64,000 bases of DNA. It comes from Diadema setosum. Its lineage: Eukaryota > Echinodermata > Echinoidea > Diadematoida > Diadematidae. Below, in pieces: positions 1 through 12,717 of this stretch. The notes under the pieces were generated by a model, which was not told where the DNA came from, ran no database searches, and saw nothing but the letters and a program-made list of their open reading frames with translations. Within the stretch, counting starts at the first letter, position 1, and each line of letters begins with the position of its first letter. Location: the NCBI RefSeq assembly GCF_964275005.1, contig NC_092686.1:46312333-46376332 (forward strand), read 5' to 3'. The position numbers and the translations under genes were made by a program.

Positions 1-720
1 GTGTCATTAAATGCAATCAACAGCCACCACGTTTACCAAAAGATGTGTATATGAAGATTTGAAACCAAAACAAAATAACCTCTACTACATAACACCACAA
101 TTTCATCTGTATATGTGACTTTCAAAGATATAGAATGGTATATTGGGCATATATACATCTGCTGGATGAGAATCTTGAACCTCTTGAAGAGCGGATTACA
201 GGGCAAATATGGCTCTTTTTTATTCAAACAAGAGGCAGATATGATACTCTTGATCTGGATTTCATTGTCTGATGTGTTTTTCTTTTCTTCCAATTTTAAA
301 AGTTTATTGGTCCTGCATATGAAACTGTTCTTTGTCAGAGCAGAGATGTGCTGCAAATGTTTCTGTAATCAATTCTGTATAATCATCATATATTTTTTTT
401 TTCAAACTTATGGCCTACAGGTATAAATATACAAAAAATATAATATAACTATAGAAAGAGTGTATTTTAAACCTATTCAAGTCTGTTCTCATCTAGATGT
501 CTTTGGTTGGTTATGAACTTATTTTATAATCCAGTGCTTCTATTGTTTAGATTTTGTTGAAGTTTTATTGTGAGGTGATTTCCCATACATGCACTGCAGA
601 TAGTTCAGACTGGACCTGTCTGCTATCATCTTGTAGCTCCAAGACAGTTGAAAGACAAAAAGGCCTTATCTCTGTACATGTGATGTGACCCTATCTATTT
701 TATTGGTGTTTATACTACAG
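1..720. other. Intron of the SLC18B1-like gene; no exon seen
   Basis: This AT-rich sequence runs up to the acceptor CTACAG at 720. I see no stretch continuing the transporter upstream and no recognisable repeat. The missing N-terminal exons must lie outside the window. Confidence 0.5.
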
Positions 721-1399
721 TTCTACCCAAGGAAAGCACTAGGCCGGGCTCTATCCTGCGTCTGATGATGATTCCAGCTGTGTGGCCAATGATCCTAGCG
801 ATACTTGTGGGTTCAACAACCTATACCCTACTGGATTCTACTCTTTCCCTTCATCTCAAGAGTGTGAGTACACACCATTGCATCTTGTTCTTGTTGATGT
901 CAAGACTTAATGAACTGTGTCAGGTGACATTCTACACTTAATAACTGCCACTACCCTCGTAAACGAGGATGCACAGTATTACTTATAGTGCTCTGCTGCA
1001 CATATTTTTCTCTTGATGTGCTACATAGTTCTTCTGGTCCTGCATTACTGCAAGGAATCAGCAGCTATGGGACTGTTTATATTTATTCTCAATATTAAAC
1101 AGAGAGAATTGAGTTGTTTCATTCCTAAATCCCTCTATAGAATTAGAATTAGTACTTTAGAGAGTGTTCGATCAAGGATCTGATCGCAAGGCCATTTGTA
1201 TAATCAGGATAGTCAACTCATCATTTTCTCTCAGCAATACTGATTTAGGACCTACGTGTAGGTAGAATGTGAACTTTAAAAATTTATACTAATGTTATCA
1301 TTATTCTTAGTCTATTATAGCTATCATATCATTATTATGATTATGATGATGATGATGATGATGATTATTATCATTATTATTATTATCATCATCATTATC

Positions 1400-1442
<43 letters not shown>

Positions 1443-2695
1443 ATAGTAGAGTAGTAGTACTATATTCATTATTGTCATCATTATCATTATTTTCATTTTT
1501 AATATGAATAGGCGATTAGTTGAGGAATAACAATAACGTGGGTGTGGCGGTGTATTTAGATGATTAGGCTGGAAAACAAGTTTAGCAGATTAGAAGCGGT
1601 TACTGATGGTAGAATTTGTAATTGTGGTCAGATCATGAGGACCACTCAGGAATACTCTGCATTTCTTGCCTGCATGGCTCTTACTGCGTGATTAATCTTT
1701 GACTTCAGCCAGGGAGGCATGCAGGGAGGTGAGACTAACCTCCCTGCTTCAGCCAAGCCAGGAAGGCAACTCCTCGTGATGGTGAATGAATCTGGCACCA
1801 TGTAGGTTACAATAAATAATAACAATATGGTTTGATTTACCCAGGGTAGCCCCTTCGATGTTGCCACTACTCTTTCAGACAGTCCTGTGCAGTTATTATT
1901 GCGTTGTTATTGATGTAAGAGCATTGTCAGGTAGTCACTTCTTACTCCAGGGTGAAATGTTTACACCAGGCAGGGTCTCCTGATTGAAAGTACAGCAGTC
2001 TTAGTATTCCCTCAACTCTCAGTAAACCAGTGGTAATTTGAACAAATTATCCTTTGATTGTGTGTTGAAAAAACAAAACAAAACAAAAACTACACCAAAC
2101 AAACAAACAAACAAACTAAGAATCACAAATTTAATCACAAATTCAAGAACCTGAAATTAAGAGAAAAACAAGCCTTACAGTATAATAGGAGTATTATTTT
2201 TGCTGGTGGGATGCATATATGCATGCAAATTAATCACCTTATTTTTGCTAATTAATGTGGATGCAATACAAGCTTATTTTTTTTACATGTGTTAACTGGA
2301 GAGTCATATTTATTCTCAGATTTAGCAGCATGATCAAGAATAATTGCTATCTGAGAGGGCTGTTTAAATGATAAGATCTCAGTTTAAGTTACAAAAACGT
2401 TAGACAAAAAAAAAAATGTTGGCGACAAATAGTCTGAGAGTGAATGAATGAAAGCAGAGGATGTGATGTTATTTGACTCACTGGATAAGTGAACACATCC
2501 TTCCAAGTCTGTAGCAATTTCCACTCTCTAACAAATGTGTAAGTCCCACGGGAGGGCTGTTTTTTTTTTTTTTTTTTTTTAGTAAACCTAAGGTAGTCAA
2601 TAATACTATTTGTACTTGTGCATACAATAAGAAATATGTCACCATGTGGTGTGGCATGGAGTCAAAAGCTTCAGAAATATAGGTGCCATATGCCC

Positions 2696-2730
<35 letters not shown>

Positions 2731-5700
2731 AGCACACACTAGACACACTATAGCAGCCAGTCACGGTAAAAGTATAGCTGACACAGTGTCTAGAGCCCAT
2801 TTTCTTTTATTTATTTTTTTTTTTTGGTAATCTTTTTAAAGCAATTGGTGCTCAGGATTCTTGCGGCGTCGGTGGCTTCAACAGCCGCCTACAACTTTTT
2901 TTTTCTTATTCTTTCCCTAACTTGGAAAAATTGCAATGCGTAATCCTGTCACATCGGAGATTTTCCAACACCATTTGTCATTTAGGAGAGCCCCCTGTTT
3001 GGGGATTCCATCAGTTTCGTACCATGATTCATATCTCCTGTGACGAGTTCACAACCGTCAGGGTTGCCTGCCCTCTCCAGTTAGTGAAAGGGACAGCATC
3101 GTCTCGAGTCAAGCGACTGATCGAGAATCATTGCTGACAGTGGTCTTCCATTTAGTGCCAAGATATTTTGGCAACTCTGTATGGCTAGCATATTTTTTCA
3201 TCTTTTTTCCCTGCATCCTTTCCAAAGGCGCCATGGAGGCTTTGACCTGGGATGATGTCATGATATGTTTTCATTTTATTTTTTTTCAGGGAAATTTGAG
3301 AGAAAAAGGACATCATCACAGCATGTGTGGAAATAATGACACAAATTTCTTGGCTACTCTAGCAGTTGATTGTTTTCATAATTGTATCATAGCAACAAGA
3401 TTTTGTTTTTGTGTTGAGAAATTTGTTAGGTATATGCACAAAACAGTAGGTATTTGTAGGAGCAGAGCTGACTTTTCGAATGAAATCTATAGTTGTGATT
3501 GATTTTTTATTTGTAGCAAGCAATAATATTTCATCATATGAATACTGTCAAATGCCTGAAAACTATCATTGACAGTATCTAAATGAATTGAATGGAAAAG
3601 TATGAAAAAAAAAAACAATTATGGGTATACAATTAGTAAAGCTACTTGTTGATCTTAATATCATTCAATGAAAAATACTCTGGTTTTATCAACCCGTTGA
3701 GAACGGACTGATTTTGCTACAACACGCATTTCCCATAGACAACTGCCTGAGTATACTCGAGACTCGTCTTCAACGGGTTAACCAACCAAAGATGAACTCT
3801 AGTGATATGAGTAGGTCTTTGAAAAAAAAAAAAAAAAAAAGAGGAAAGATCTGCCATCTGTGAAAAGGAGAATATTGAGAGCACATCTTTCCTCGTCTTC
3901 TTTGCTGACCTCCAAGAAAGTCGCTTTAGCTTGGTGTAAACAGGATACGGCAAAATGCGACATGCATGCAGAGAAATCCCCAGGGTAATGAGTGGCAGGC
4001 AACCTCGTGTGGACAGATGTGTTCTGTGTTAGCTATAGGGCAAAGATATGTCTGACAACAATGAGTGCTTCTTGGAAGCTTTCTTATCTATGAAAGGATC
4101 TTCATCTTCAGGAAAAGACATGAACATGTGTTCATTCTGCAAGTTCAACCTAAAAGAAAAAAAAAAAAAACTTTCTTCTACGTTGTCTGTAACTTTGTTA
4201 AAATGAAAGTGGGTAAAAAAAGAAAAGAAAAATAGTTTGAATACTTTTTATCCTGAAGACTCATCCACATTCAGCCTTTGAGCTTGCAGTATAAGCTTTG
4301 TGTGTTTTTTTTTTTTGTTTTTCTTTTTAATTACTACTGCCTTTTTTTAATGGCTACTGAGTAACAAAGAATTCATGGATCACACTTTTTACAATGTTAT
4401 CATCATCAAACAACATGACCTTTCCTGTCCATATTGAATATTTAACAAAGCTTATGATGGTTCTTGAAATGCATAGACCGGTTGAAGACCAGTGCTGCAA
4501 AGAATGTAGCTAAAAGTTTCAGTTGATTAGACAAACCCAACCACTATTTTCATGGAAAATATTCTCTGTGAATGAACTTGATACAATAATCATTCATTTA
4601 AATATTCTATATATTCTTTGTTTCTTTTCTTTTCTAATCCAGCTTGGTGTGAGTACTCCAGTGGCAGGAACATTCTTTCTCCTTATTGGAGGACTCTATG
4701 CCATCACCATGCCTCTTTGGGGTTACCTCTCCGACAGAACGGTATGTAGAGATTAAGATGCTATATTTTCGAAAATATGAAATCTTCAAAGAGGGCTCAT
4801 GTAAAATTTTTTTCTTGTGTAGATTATATAATTTCATAATTGCTTGTTATGTTTTCTGTTTACATACTGCTATTCCACATGTCTTTATTGAAAATTTAAC
4901 AACTTTGAACAATCAGTAACAGTCATGCATACAGTCTTTGTATACAGGTCTAATTACTTACAATGTGTTTTTCTGAAGGAAATCAGATATATTGGTTTGT
5001 AAAGACAGGTGTTCGATAATTTGATTTTATGGCTATAGCATGTGACACCCTATTCACCTACACTGTGGAAAATAAATTGTATACTACCACTTGTACATGT
5101 ACTTTGTGTTCAATTACATTATAACTGTTCATATCATATTTCCATTTTAATTCTAGGCAATTATGAAAAGTATAAAAGTATGGTGAATTTCCAGTGCCTT
5201 GTTGGCGATTTAGAATTAATCCTCTACTGGTATATTTCTCTCACATTTGCAGGGAAGGACCAGACTAATGACACTGGTTGGTTTCTTCTTCCTTGGTGTG
5301 GCCTACCTGCTCCTCGGCCCCGCCCCAATCTTACATATCCCACAGTAAGTCTTTTTTCATCCTTCTTGGGACATGGGAAGAGCTCTCATTTCTGGATGTT
5401 CATAAATTCATATGCTTGAATCAGAAATTGGATTGTCATGCTTTCAAGCTTTGCTTTTAGTGTCAAGCCTTGCAACCCAATCAAACATTTAATAATAGAA
5501 AATACAATTTATATTGCCCTTTAATTGGGAAAGGCCTGTATTACATTATACCTATTTGTATCACAAATTTAAAATGTACACTTACTCTCAGCATATTTTG
5601 TCTATGTATTGTCTTTGTATGATTTTGTTAACCCATTGAGGACAGTTTGATTTTGCTGCAACACGCATTTCCCATTGACACTTGCCCGAGTATACTCGGG

Positions 5701-8478
5701 ATTCGTCCTCAACGGTTTAATTAAAAAGTTCTAAATGAAATGAAATGTAGATCTACAGTATCAATCATCAGTATTATCATATAAATCAGTATAGTTTAAT
5801 CAATGTAATCAAGGCCCAGATTATTATTACCAGATGTCATTATCATTGTCACCTTGCTTTAAATAGTTGTCATCATGAATTAAGATGTGTTATTTCAAGA
5901 GGTTTTATTTTTCATCAACTCTTCCTGTCTACCAGGTCTTACAACAGTTTGTGGATAGTGGTCATCTCTCTCTGTATGATTGGCGTCTCCATCGGCTGTG
6001 CCTGCACGCCTATCTTTCTTGATTTGCTTGTGACTGCCAGGTAGGCCTACTTTGCCCCTTTAATCTTGATTTGTTTAAATCTTATTTCAGGAGTCAAAGA
6101 CAATAGGCTTCATAATGTTTAAGTTAATGTAGGAGGCATGATTATTGTCATGGCATACCACTCATAGGATACAAATTCTTTATCAAGTGCTATAAAGTTG
6201 TTTCTTTTTTTTTTATTTCTAAATTGTATTGTTTGTTAAAAAGAATGAAGTAAAGAAGTATTTCAAAATAAAGAATAATTTTATTTAAAAAAGAAAATCT
6301 ATTGTAAATTTAAATGACCAAGACAAACATCTTGTTAACTCTGTTGTGTGTAATATATATGAGTGAGTGATAAAACTCAGTTCTCACTTCACAATTTCAA
6401 ACTTATTCCATTAAATGATAGCTTGAATGAGAGCATCCTGAAATGAGGCCAAGTAGTGTTCATACTGCAATTCAAAATGCTTTCAAGTTGTGAGTGAACG
6501 CACATGATGGTTGCTTACTACAGGAAAAATGTGGTCATATTTCTTTGTATCATCCATCCAGAATGAATAACTTCCTATTGATGGTAGTGTGAATATCAAG
6601 TGACTGTTCAACCAGAGCCAAAAATCCTGGTACAGTGCCAAAATGTAAATTGCTTTGTATCCAGTGGAAAGGGTGCTATATAAATATTGAACATTACTTA
6701 ATGACTGAGGTACAGACATGATGTCATCATGGTATATCAAAGCATGATTAAAGTTATAACATATATTCACTTAATCAATGGCATTAATGATACTGTAGTT
6801 CTACAAAAACATATCTATATGTTTGAATATATTCCTTATCATTTTTTTCAGGTGGTATGGTTTCCCCGAAGACATGTCAACGAATGGTCTTACATCTGGT
6901 GTGTTTGGAGGATGCTTCAACCTTGGGTATGTATTACACATTTTCTAAAAGAGATCAATGTCTTCACACAACTTTTGCTTGCATGCATTCTAGAGTAGTG
7001 TATACCATTATCTGCATGCACTGGACTAGGAACCAACCATACTGATTGATACTGTCACAAAACTGTTTCAACAGCAAGTAATGAGCAGCCCAATCATAAG
7101 CAAATTAGATAGGAACAATCAAGTCACTCTATCTGAATAAAAATATCATACATATTTTAGGTTCAGGAATACAAGAAATTGGTGTAAAAATGATTACTGA
7201 TAAGGTTTGGACAATGCTATTGATGTCAGCATTACAGACAAGGAGGTGCTCACTGCTTAAATTTATAGAAATATGCTTAATTAATAACCAGGCTATCTGA
7301 TAAAATCATTATTCTAAAGATCTCGCAGGCATGCAAAATGTGGATACTTGATAAAGTAATAGCAAAAACAATTAAAAATGACAATCATGGTATTATGTTA
7401 CCAGGGTAACCTCTTTGTTGTTGCCACTGGTTGCCAGAAGGCCTGATGCCACTAATATTACTGAAGCATTACCATTTAAATGCCAAGGTTAACAGACTCT
7501 GGTATTGTGGGTAAAGCAATGTGTCACAAGATGCTCTTAAGCATATGTCACAGTTCTCCCAAATGTGATACAGTTGTCTCATGTCATGAAAACCTATTTC
7601 CAATGTGTGAATCTGTAATCACATTGGAAATAGGTTTTCATGATATTCATGCAGATTATAACAGGAAAAATTAAGCGTTTGATCCAAGTAAGGCTAACTG
7701 AATTATATATATATATGACTTATGTTTGGCTTCTAATTTTAGCAACTTCCTTGGGCCAGTGCTTGGAGGTGTGCTGAAGGACACATACGGCTTTGACTGG
7801 GCAGCGACTGTCTTTGCTTTGTGCTGTTTCTCGGTTGTTATCTGGTTCGGTGCCTTCTGCTTGTGGGAGTACCAGTGTGGCAAAGGGTGGGTACAATTCT
7901 TTGGTTGCCATGGTTTCCTTTGAGTCTCCATAACTGGTTATCAAAATGAATAAAGATGACAAAGATATATCATGATTTTTGAAGTTTTACATTAATTTTG
8001 TATGTGCATTCATCTTAATGGTCAGAAAAGTGTTGATTGTAATGGGATTATATATATCCACAAAGGTGCATATTATGTTCACTGAAAAACTTTTGCCTAC
8101 AAGTGGTAGGCCTATTACACATGATTAGAAGAAAATGTTAAATGAAGGAGTGACTGTTCAGACTCTGTAACTCTAAACTCACTGGAACAAGCTTCTCATC
8201 AGTTTTTGTGTGATCTCTTTTGTTGTTGTAGACGGAGGAAACCATGGATCTACTTTGGCGACAAAGAAGCGGATAGTTCTGACCCCGAGTCATCTGGACC
8301 CAAGATGCTACAAAACGGTGCTGTGTCCATCAATGCATCTGTCCTACTCGAACCAGAGTCTCCGCAAGTCAGGGAAACCTTTATCGACAGCTACACAATC
8401 TGCGTGGACAGCTACCTGGACAATGGACTTTGGATTGACCAGGTCTCGGACAAACATCCTCTCATCATCAACACGTAG
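721..8478 (+). CDS. SLC18B1: SLC18B1-like MFS transporter, C-terminal half (7 exons)
   Basis: Exons read as 721-863, 4643-4741, 5253-5344, 5936-6040, 6852-6926, 7743-7886 and 8232-8478. All have AG/GT borders and consistent phases, and the stop is at 8476-8478. The joined product matches the second half of human SLC18B1, a major-facilitator vesicular transporter reported to carry polyamines in exchange for protons. Visible landmarks are a helix ending in TLLDSTLSLHLKS, the MFS loop motif GYLSDRTGRTRLM, the LLLGPAPILHIPQ helix, and SNG/FLGPVLGG followed by a YGFDWAATVFALCCF helix. The remainder is a hydrophilic tail of about 80 residues ending KHPLIINT, which is longer than I recall for human. 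The N-terminal six helices and the start codon lie left of the window. A long 3' UTR probably follows; an AATAAA at 11132-11137 is one candidate end. The family call rests on remembered similarity, not a search. Confidence 0.85.
1328..1460. repeat. Compound trinucleotide microsatellite (ATG/ATT/GTA)
   Basis: A run of ATG and ATT units passes into more than a dozen GTA units, inside the first visible intron of the SLC18B1-like gene. Any reading frame through it (poly-Ile, poly-Ser) is an artefact of the repeat. Confidence 0.9.
1690..1770. repeat. Short hairpin in a repeat-like segment
   Basis: GCAGGGAGGT and its complement ACCTCCCTGC are separated by 7 bases and flanked by further CAGCCAGG/CCAGG symmetry. 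It is probably part of an old dispersed repeat; a similar CTCCCTG-rich palindromic stretch is seen near 28670-28810. No family recognised. Confidence 0.4.
2700..2728. repeat. (CA)n microsatellite
   Basis: This is a pure CA dinucleotide run in an SLC18B1-like intron, with a T-run of about 20 bases just upstream (2561-2580). Neither overlaps a splice site. Confidence 0.9.
3691..3781. mobile_element. About 90-bp MITE, AACCCGTTGA ends (copy 1)
   Basis: The ends AACCCGTTGAGAACGG and its near-complement TCTTCAACGGGTTAA enclose an ACACGCATTTCCCAT core and the palindrome CGAGTATACTCG. A second copy lies at 5628-5720. TTAA followed by CCC is the end structure of piggyBac-type elements, so a piggyBac-derived MITE is a reasonable guess; no transposase is present. 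Confidence 0.7.
5628..5720. mobile_element. About 90-bp MITE, TTAACCCATTGA ends (copy 2)
   Basis: This copy has the same orientation and layout as the one at 3691-3781: TTAACCCATTGAGGACA on the left, the shared core ACACGCATTTCCCATTGACA, the CGAGTATACTCG palindrome, and TCCTCAACGGTTTAA on the right. It sits in the SLC18B1-like intron between exons 5253-5344 and 5936-6040. The two copies differ at roughly ten positions, so neither is very recent. Confidence 0.7.
6600..6705. repeat. Probable SINE or MITE tail with TATAAAT motif
   Basis: The stretch AAATTGCTTTGTATCCAG followed by GGGTGCTATATAAATATTG resembles the GCGCTATATAAAT end common in dispersed repeats of marine animals. The element body was not delimited. 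It lies in an intron about 150 bases upstream of the exon at 6852. Confidence 0.35.
7584..7643. other. Perfect 24-bp stem hairpin in an intron
   Basis: The 24 bases at 7584-7607 are the exact reverse complement of 7620-7643, with a 12-base loop between (TGAATCTGTAAT). It sits 100 bases upstream of the exon at 7743. It could be a very small young MITE, a foldback copy or a microRNA-like precursor; no target duplication is evident and the perfect stem is atypical of animal pre-miRNAs. Confidence 0.75.
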
Positions 8479-9037
8479 AGGGCTCTCTCCATCTGCATTC
8501 CTTCCTCCCTCTTTCTTGCCTTGCTGCCGGAAGAATCTAATCAGCACTGACACAAAAATATCTACCTGAAATCATGTCACCATACAGGGCCTTACGGTGT
8601 GATGTGTATGTGTTTTTAAAGAGAGGACTATTTTCTCTATGGGTGATACAGAATCTTCCCAATAGCTAGCTATTCACTTGAGAAAGTGTTAGCTTTGAAT
8701 GAGAAGACTGGGGGAGGATCAACCATCGATGTGAAGAAATCAGAGGTCTCAGATCAAGTGCACCCACGGAACTTTTGCTCTGCTAAGATGAGTGAGTGAA
8801 ACAGATGGGACTTTGTGAAGAACTTCCAATGGGTGACCCGTTCTTGACTGCTGACCAAGCGATGTCCAAGCTTTCGTAACCTGTTGGATGAAAACAGTAA
8901 CAACAAAGGCCTCTTTTGTTGGATACATTAATGGCGACCAAAAGGGTGACATCTCTACTACCTGTACTATACATTCCTCAGCCTGCAGCTTGCCGAATCG
9001 GATTTGACGCCATGATGTGATATATGTATCACGTGGC

Positions 9038-9069
<32 letters not shown>

Positions 9070-12000
9070 AGTCCCAGGCATCCAATTTTGTGATGGTGTC
9101 TTTTTAGGCCCACCAATCAATTTGTGTGTATATATTGTGTTGTTGACTGGTACACATACACCAGCAAATCGTGACCAGCCAATACTTACTAATCTGAATT
9201 GGCAGAAGACTCTCTTTCAGTACCTCATTTTTTTTTTTCAGATATACTTTTTGTGTGCCTTCCCAAATTACCATTTAATGTCTTATTGGACATTCACAAT
9301 GTTTCACACCAAGGAGTCACCTGGTTGATGATTCATAGGTACTTTACCTATTCATAACTTACTACATGTATATTTGGGCAACAAGCAAAATCCGACTTTT
9401 GCTGTGACTTAGTTCTCTGTGTGAAATTATTTTTCTCCTAAAATATTGTGTTATCATATCGATGAAGTATGAATTATCTTTGTCAATACAAATTATTGTC
9501 TAATCTATTAACAATGATATAAGTTTGACGGAGTGGAGAGGCATAGATTTTATTGGGTGGCTGTCTACAAACCAAATTAAAATAATTTGTGCAATATTTA
9601 CTTAAGTTATAGGATGAATCAATAACTACTATTTGACAGAAAAATAATATGGAGGTAGAATTTTGCAAATGCATGTTTGCATATTGATACAAGTATTGTT
9701 CACACCAACAATGTTTGCCCATCCTGGATCGTGGAATTTTTAGAGACTGCTAACTATCTAGGCAAACTGCAGGATTTTTGTATACCATTTGCAAGTAAAG
9801 ATGATTTTCTTTTTTAATGTGTACAAAGTACAACATGAAGCCAATTGTGGTAATCTTTGAAGCTGATACTGATCATAAGCTTCATAATGATAATCCACTC
9901 TTACCCATTTTGTTTCTTTGACAGATTGCAAAATTGTATTATTATTGATGTACTAAGTTTCATTTTCTTTCTGTGTAATGTGTTATTACTGAAATATTAA
10001 TGAAATTGAAATCAATCTAAGTGATCAAAATATCCAGTTTAAACAAGCAGTTAGCTAGGTGATGCATTCAGGCCAGGCAAAATTACATGCTGATTGTTTT
10101 GGCGAATGCATGTCTAGGTAACACGCACAGCACTGCAAATGAAGAAAATATTCCTAAAGAATTATGTTTTCTCTGTTTTTTTTCTTATATGTTCATACCT
10201 TCTGTATTCAATATCTCATATCTGCTTGAACAAACATGTTGGATAAACATGTCATAACTTTTCCTACGACATGTCAGAAGTGAAAATTAGACTCCATTGC
10301 TTGAAAGACATGCTACAAACTAACTTATTCTGATAGTCATCACCGAGGCAAAGTCAAAGCAGGTGACATGGTTTCTACATATTTCCATGGTTACTAGAGT
10401 ATAATCAAGTTGATATTAGCAAGTCTATGATGCAGTGGTAACAGTGTTCAAGCCTTTACTCACCTAATAGTATGTCTTTTAACAAAATGAGATTGCTTTC
10501 ATGGCACATAGTGCAAGTTGCAAAGATTCCATGTGTAATGCATTGGATTATTAGGAATAACCACAGTTTAACACATCTTAGTTATTTAATAGAATAGACA
10601 TGCTTAGCAATTCATCTGCATACTGACTTACAAAAATGAATCATTTGGTGTATTCAAATATTTATTTCATTATATCAATAATATCAAACAGCTATTTCAT
10701 TTTGTCAGCTAATAGAGCAATTTGTAATGCACATTGCATAAATCTGTTGATGTTATGTCAGACAATCCTTTTACAAGGCTTAGTGTTGTAATCATGAGAG
10801 GTCCTATCTTAGGATACATGCTAAATTTGGCTTGTTGAGGATTAGGAGAAGAAAGAATGTAGCTCTGGTTAGTTTTTGAGTGATATTTTAGTTTTGTTTT
10901 AGAATGTGAAGAAATTTCAAGCAAACCAAGTGACATTTTATGCACAAAGAGACATGTACATAGAACATGCAGTTGATAGCCATTTAAGACCGAGTGGTTT
11001 GCTAGTAGCTATAAAGAGTATAAACTTGGTCCAGCCCACATAGTTTGATAGTGGGCGAGTGGTCCCAGCCATGTGGTTCTCTCAAGTAACAATCAGTAAA
11101 CATTAACAACCAGGCACATTGTGCTGGAGAAAATAAAGATCAGTATAAAGTATATAAGTGTAAAACATTTTTAAGCACTCGTTCACATATACCTACTTTT
11201 AGCATGCAAAGATATCAGTTTAATGATACGGGTAGACATACATCTAGAAGAGAGCAAAATACCCATTTAAGTTTGATGTGATTATCACATCACAGTTTGT
11301 GCAATAATTTGACACCATTGAGGCAGTTATCTGAGAAATTACGACTTTTAAACGTAACATTTCTTGATTCTCTTGATAAAACAGTATAAACTTTTAAAGT
11401 GATGAAATTCAGGTGTATTTTTGGAGTTGAGCGCATGGACATTTTTATTGTCTGGATTGTGCAATACTCTGTCAAACAGATGCAATAATTTTTTACTTCT
11501 TCTAGTTACATTTGCCTCATGTCACTATACTGGTGACAGTGTTGTAATGTTTTAAGTTTTTTTTCTTTATCAGTTTTAGCTTGTTGCATTTTTTCAGCCC
11601 TCTTCCTCAGTTTGACATAAATAACATCAAGTTTAAATGTGTAAGTTTTGTCTGTCATAAAAACTAGTATACAATTACTGTTTAAAATCTGGGTATACAG
11701 TACATGAAGTGACATGTTTCTATGATACCTGCTTGTGTATGTGCCTGTGCACAAAGTTAATCAAAGTTGATGCGTGGTCATTTTGAAAGTTATTTCTGTA
11801 AAAAATACATCTTGTTTGTCTTCTTGTGTTAGAAAACCAAGAGCACCAACTTACTTTTTTGTTTATGACTTTCATGTTATATGTTGATGTGTTTGTACGT
11901 CTGCTCTAGTATGCAGTGTCTTGTAGACTACAAGCACTGATTGCTGTCCTTTTTTGTGAAAGTAAGTTTGACATAAGTGTCAAATCATGTGCTGCATTTT

Positions 12001-12300
12001 ATACACAGTGCATCACCTGACAATTTCATGCGCAAAGTCAGCTTCCTGTGAAATGTAAATGACAGTTTTGTATGTATCATATACCCAAAGATATGATGTC
12101 TTTTAATACATGTGAAGCCATGTTTGAAGATTAAACTTCTTGGTGACCTTTTAACCCTCCTCACAGCAGAATGAGAGTGCTCTGTTTCAGTTTGTGGCAA
12201 AATGTGAGAGTACCAAGTGTGATTATGGCGTGAATCAAAACTTCATGGAACAAACTGAAAAAAGATATCTCAGTCCAGCGGGAGATAGGATTGTGTTTCT
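8479..12300. other. 3' UTR and intergenic stretch, no gene recognised
   Basis: Apart from the GT run at 9041-9069 this AT-rich stretch shows no exon with coding character on either strand, no RNA gene and no clear inverted-repeat element. The first part is likely the 3' UTR of the SLC18B1-like gene; an AATAAA occurs at 11132-11137. Confidence 0.45.
9041..9069. repeat. (GT)n microsatellite in the presumed 3' UTR
   Basis: A GT dinucleotide run lies about 560 bases after the SLC18B1-like stop codon. It is probably within the 3' untranslated region if the transcript is long. Confidence 0.85.
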
Positions 12301-12308
12301 CTGTTTAA

Positions 12309-12717
12309 AGGATAGGCGGATCAGTCAGTAGCATATTTGTCTTGCAATCAAATAGCTTGGGTTTGGGCTCTAGTTTGAAACCCAGTGAGTTCTGCTGAGC
12401 AATGTTGTGTGTTGTCGTGCTCTTCCCCCCCCCCCCCCCTAGTAGAGACAAAACACTCTGTCCCTCGGATTGGACATAAAATGGAGCTCCCACGTGTGAG
12501 AGAGTCACAACTCACGCGTATAAAAGATTCTAATTCATTCATTCATAGCAAAGAGGAGAGTGCACAACCTGGTGATCAAGTAGTCCACCTCAAGTACACA
12601 CAAACCCCACAACTGGTCCCCATGGAAGACCAGCAGTGCTATGATAGTGCAGCTGACTACGGATTAACCAGCCGTCTTGTATGGTACAGATATAAAATGA
12701 AAACAAACAAAAAATGA
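12309..12717 (+). repeat. tRNA-derived SINE
   Basis: The first 75 bases fold like a degraded tRNA: GGCGGATCAGTCAGTAGCAT as acceptor and D arm, an anticodon-like CTTGCAATCAA, and an AGTTTGAAACC box-B-like T arm. A body of about 300 bases follows, with a C-run and CTCTGTCCCTCGGATTGGA, and the element ends in the A-rich tail ATGAAAACAAACAAAAAATG. This head-body-tail layout is that of a tRNA-class SINE in + orientation. Exact family not recognised. Confidence 0.65.

Noticed and set aside
3131-3502. 123-codon open frame in an SLC18B1-like intron
   Set aside because: Composition is Phe/Cys-rich and AT-driven, with no recognisable homology; the neighbouring exons join correctly without it.
12309-12385. 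Functional tRNA gene
   Set aside because: The acceptor and D stems are mispaired and box B is degenerate; a SINE body and A-rich tail follow directly.
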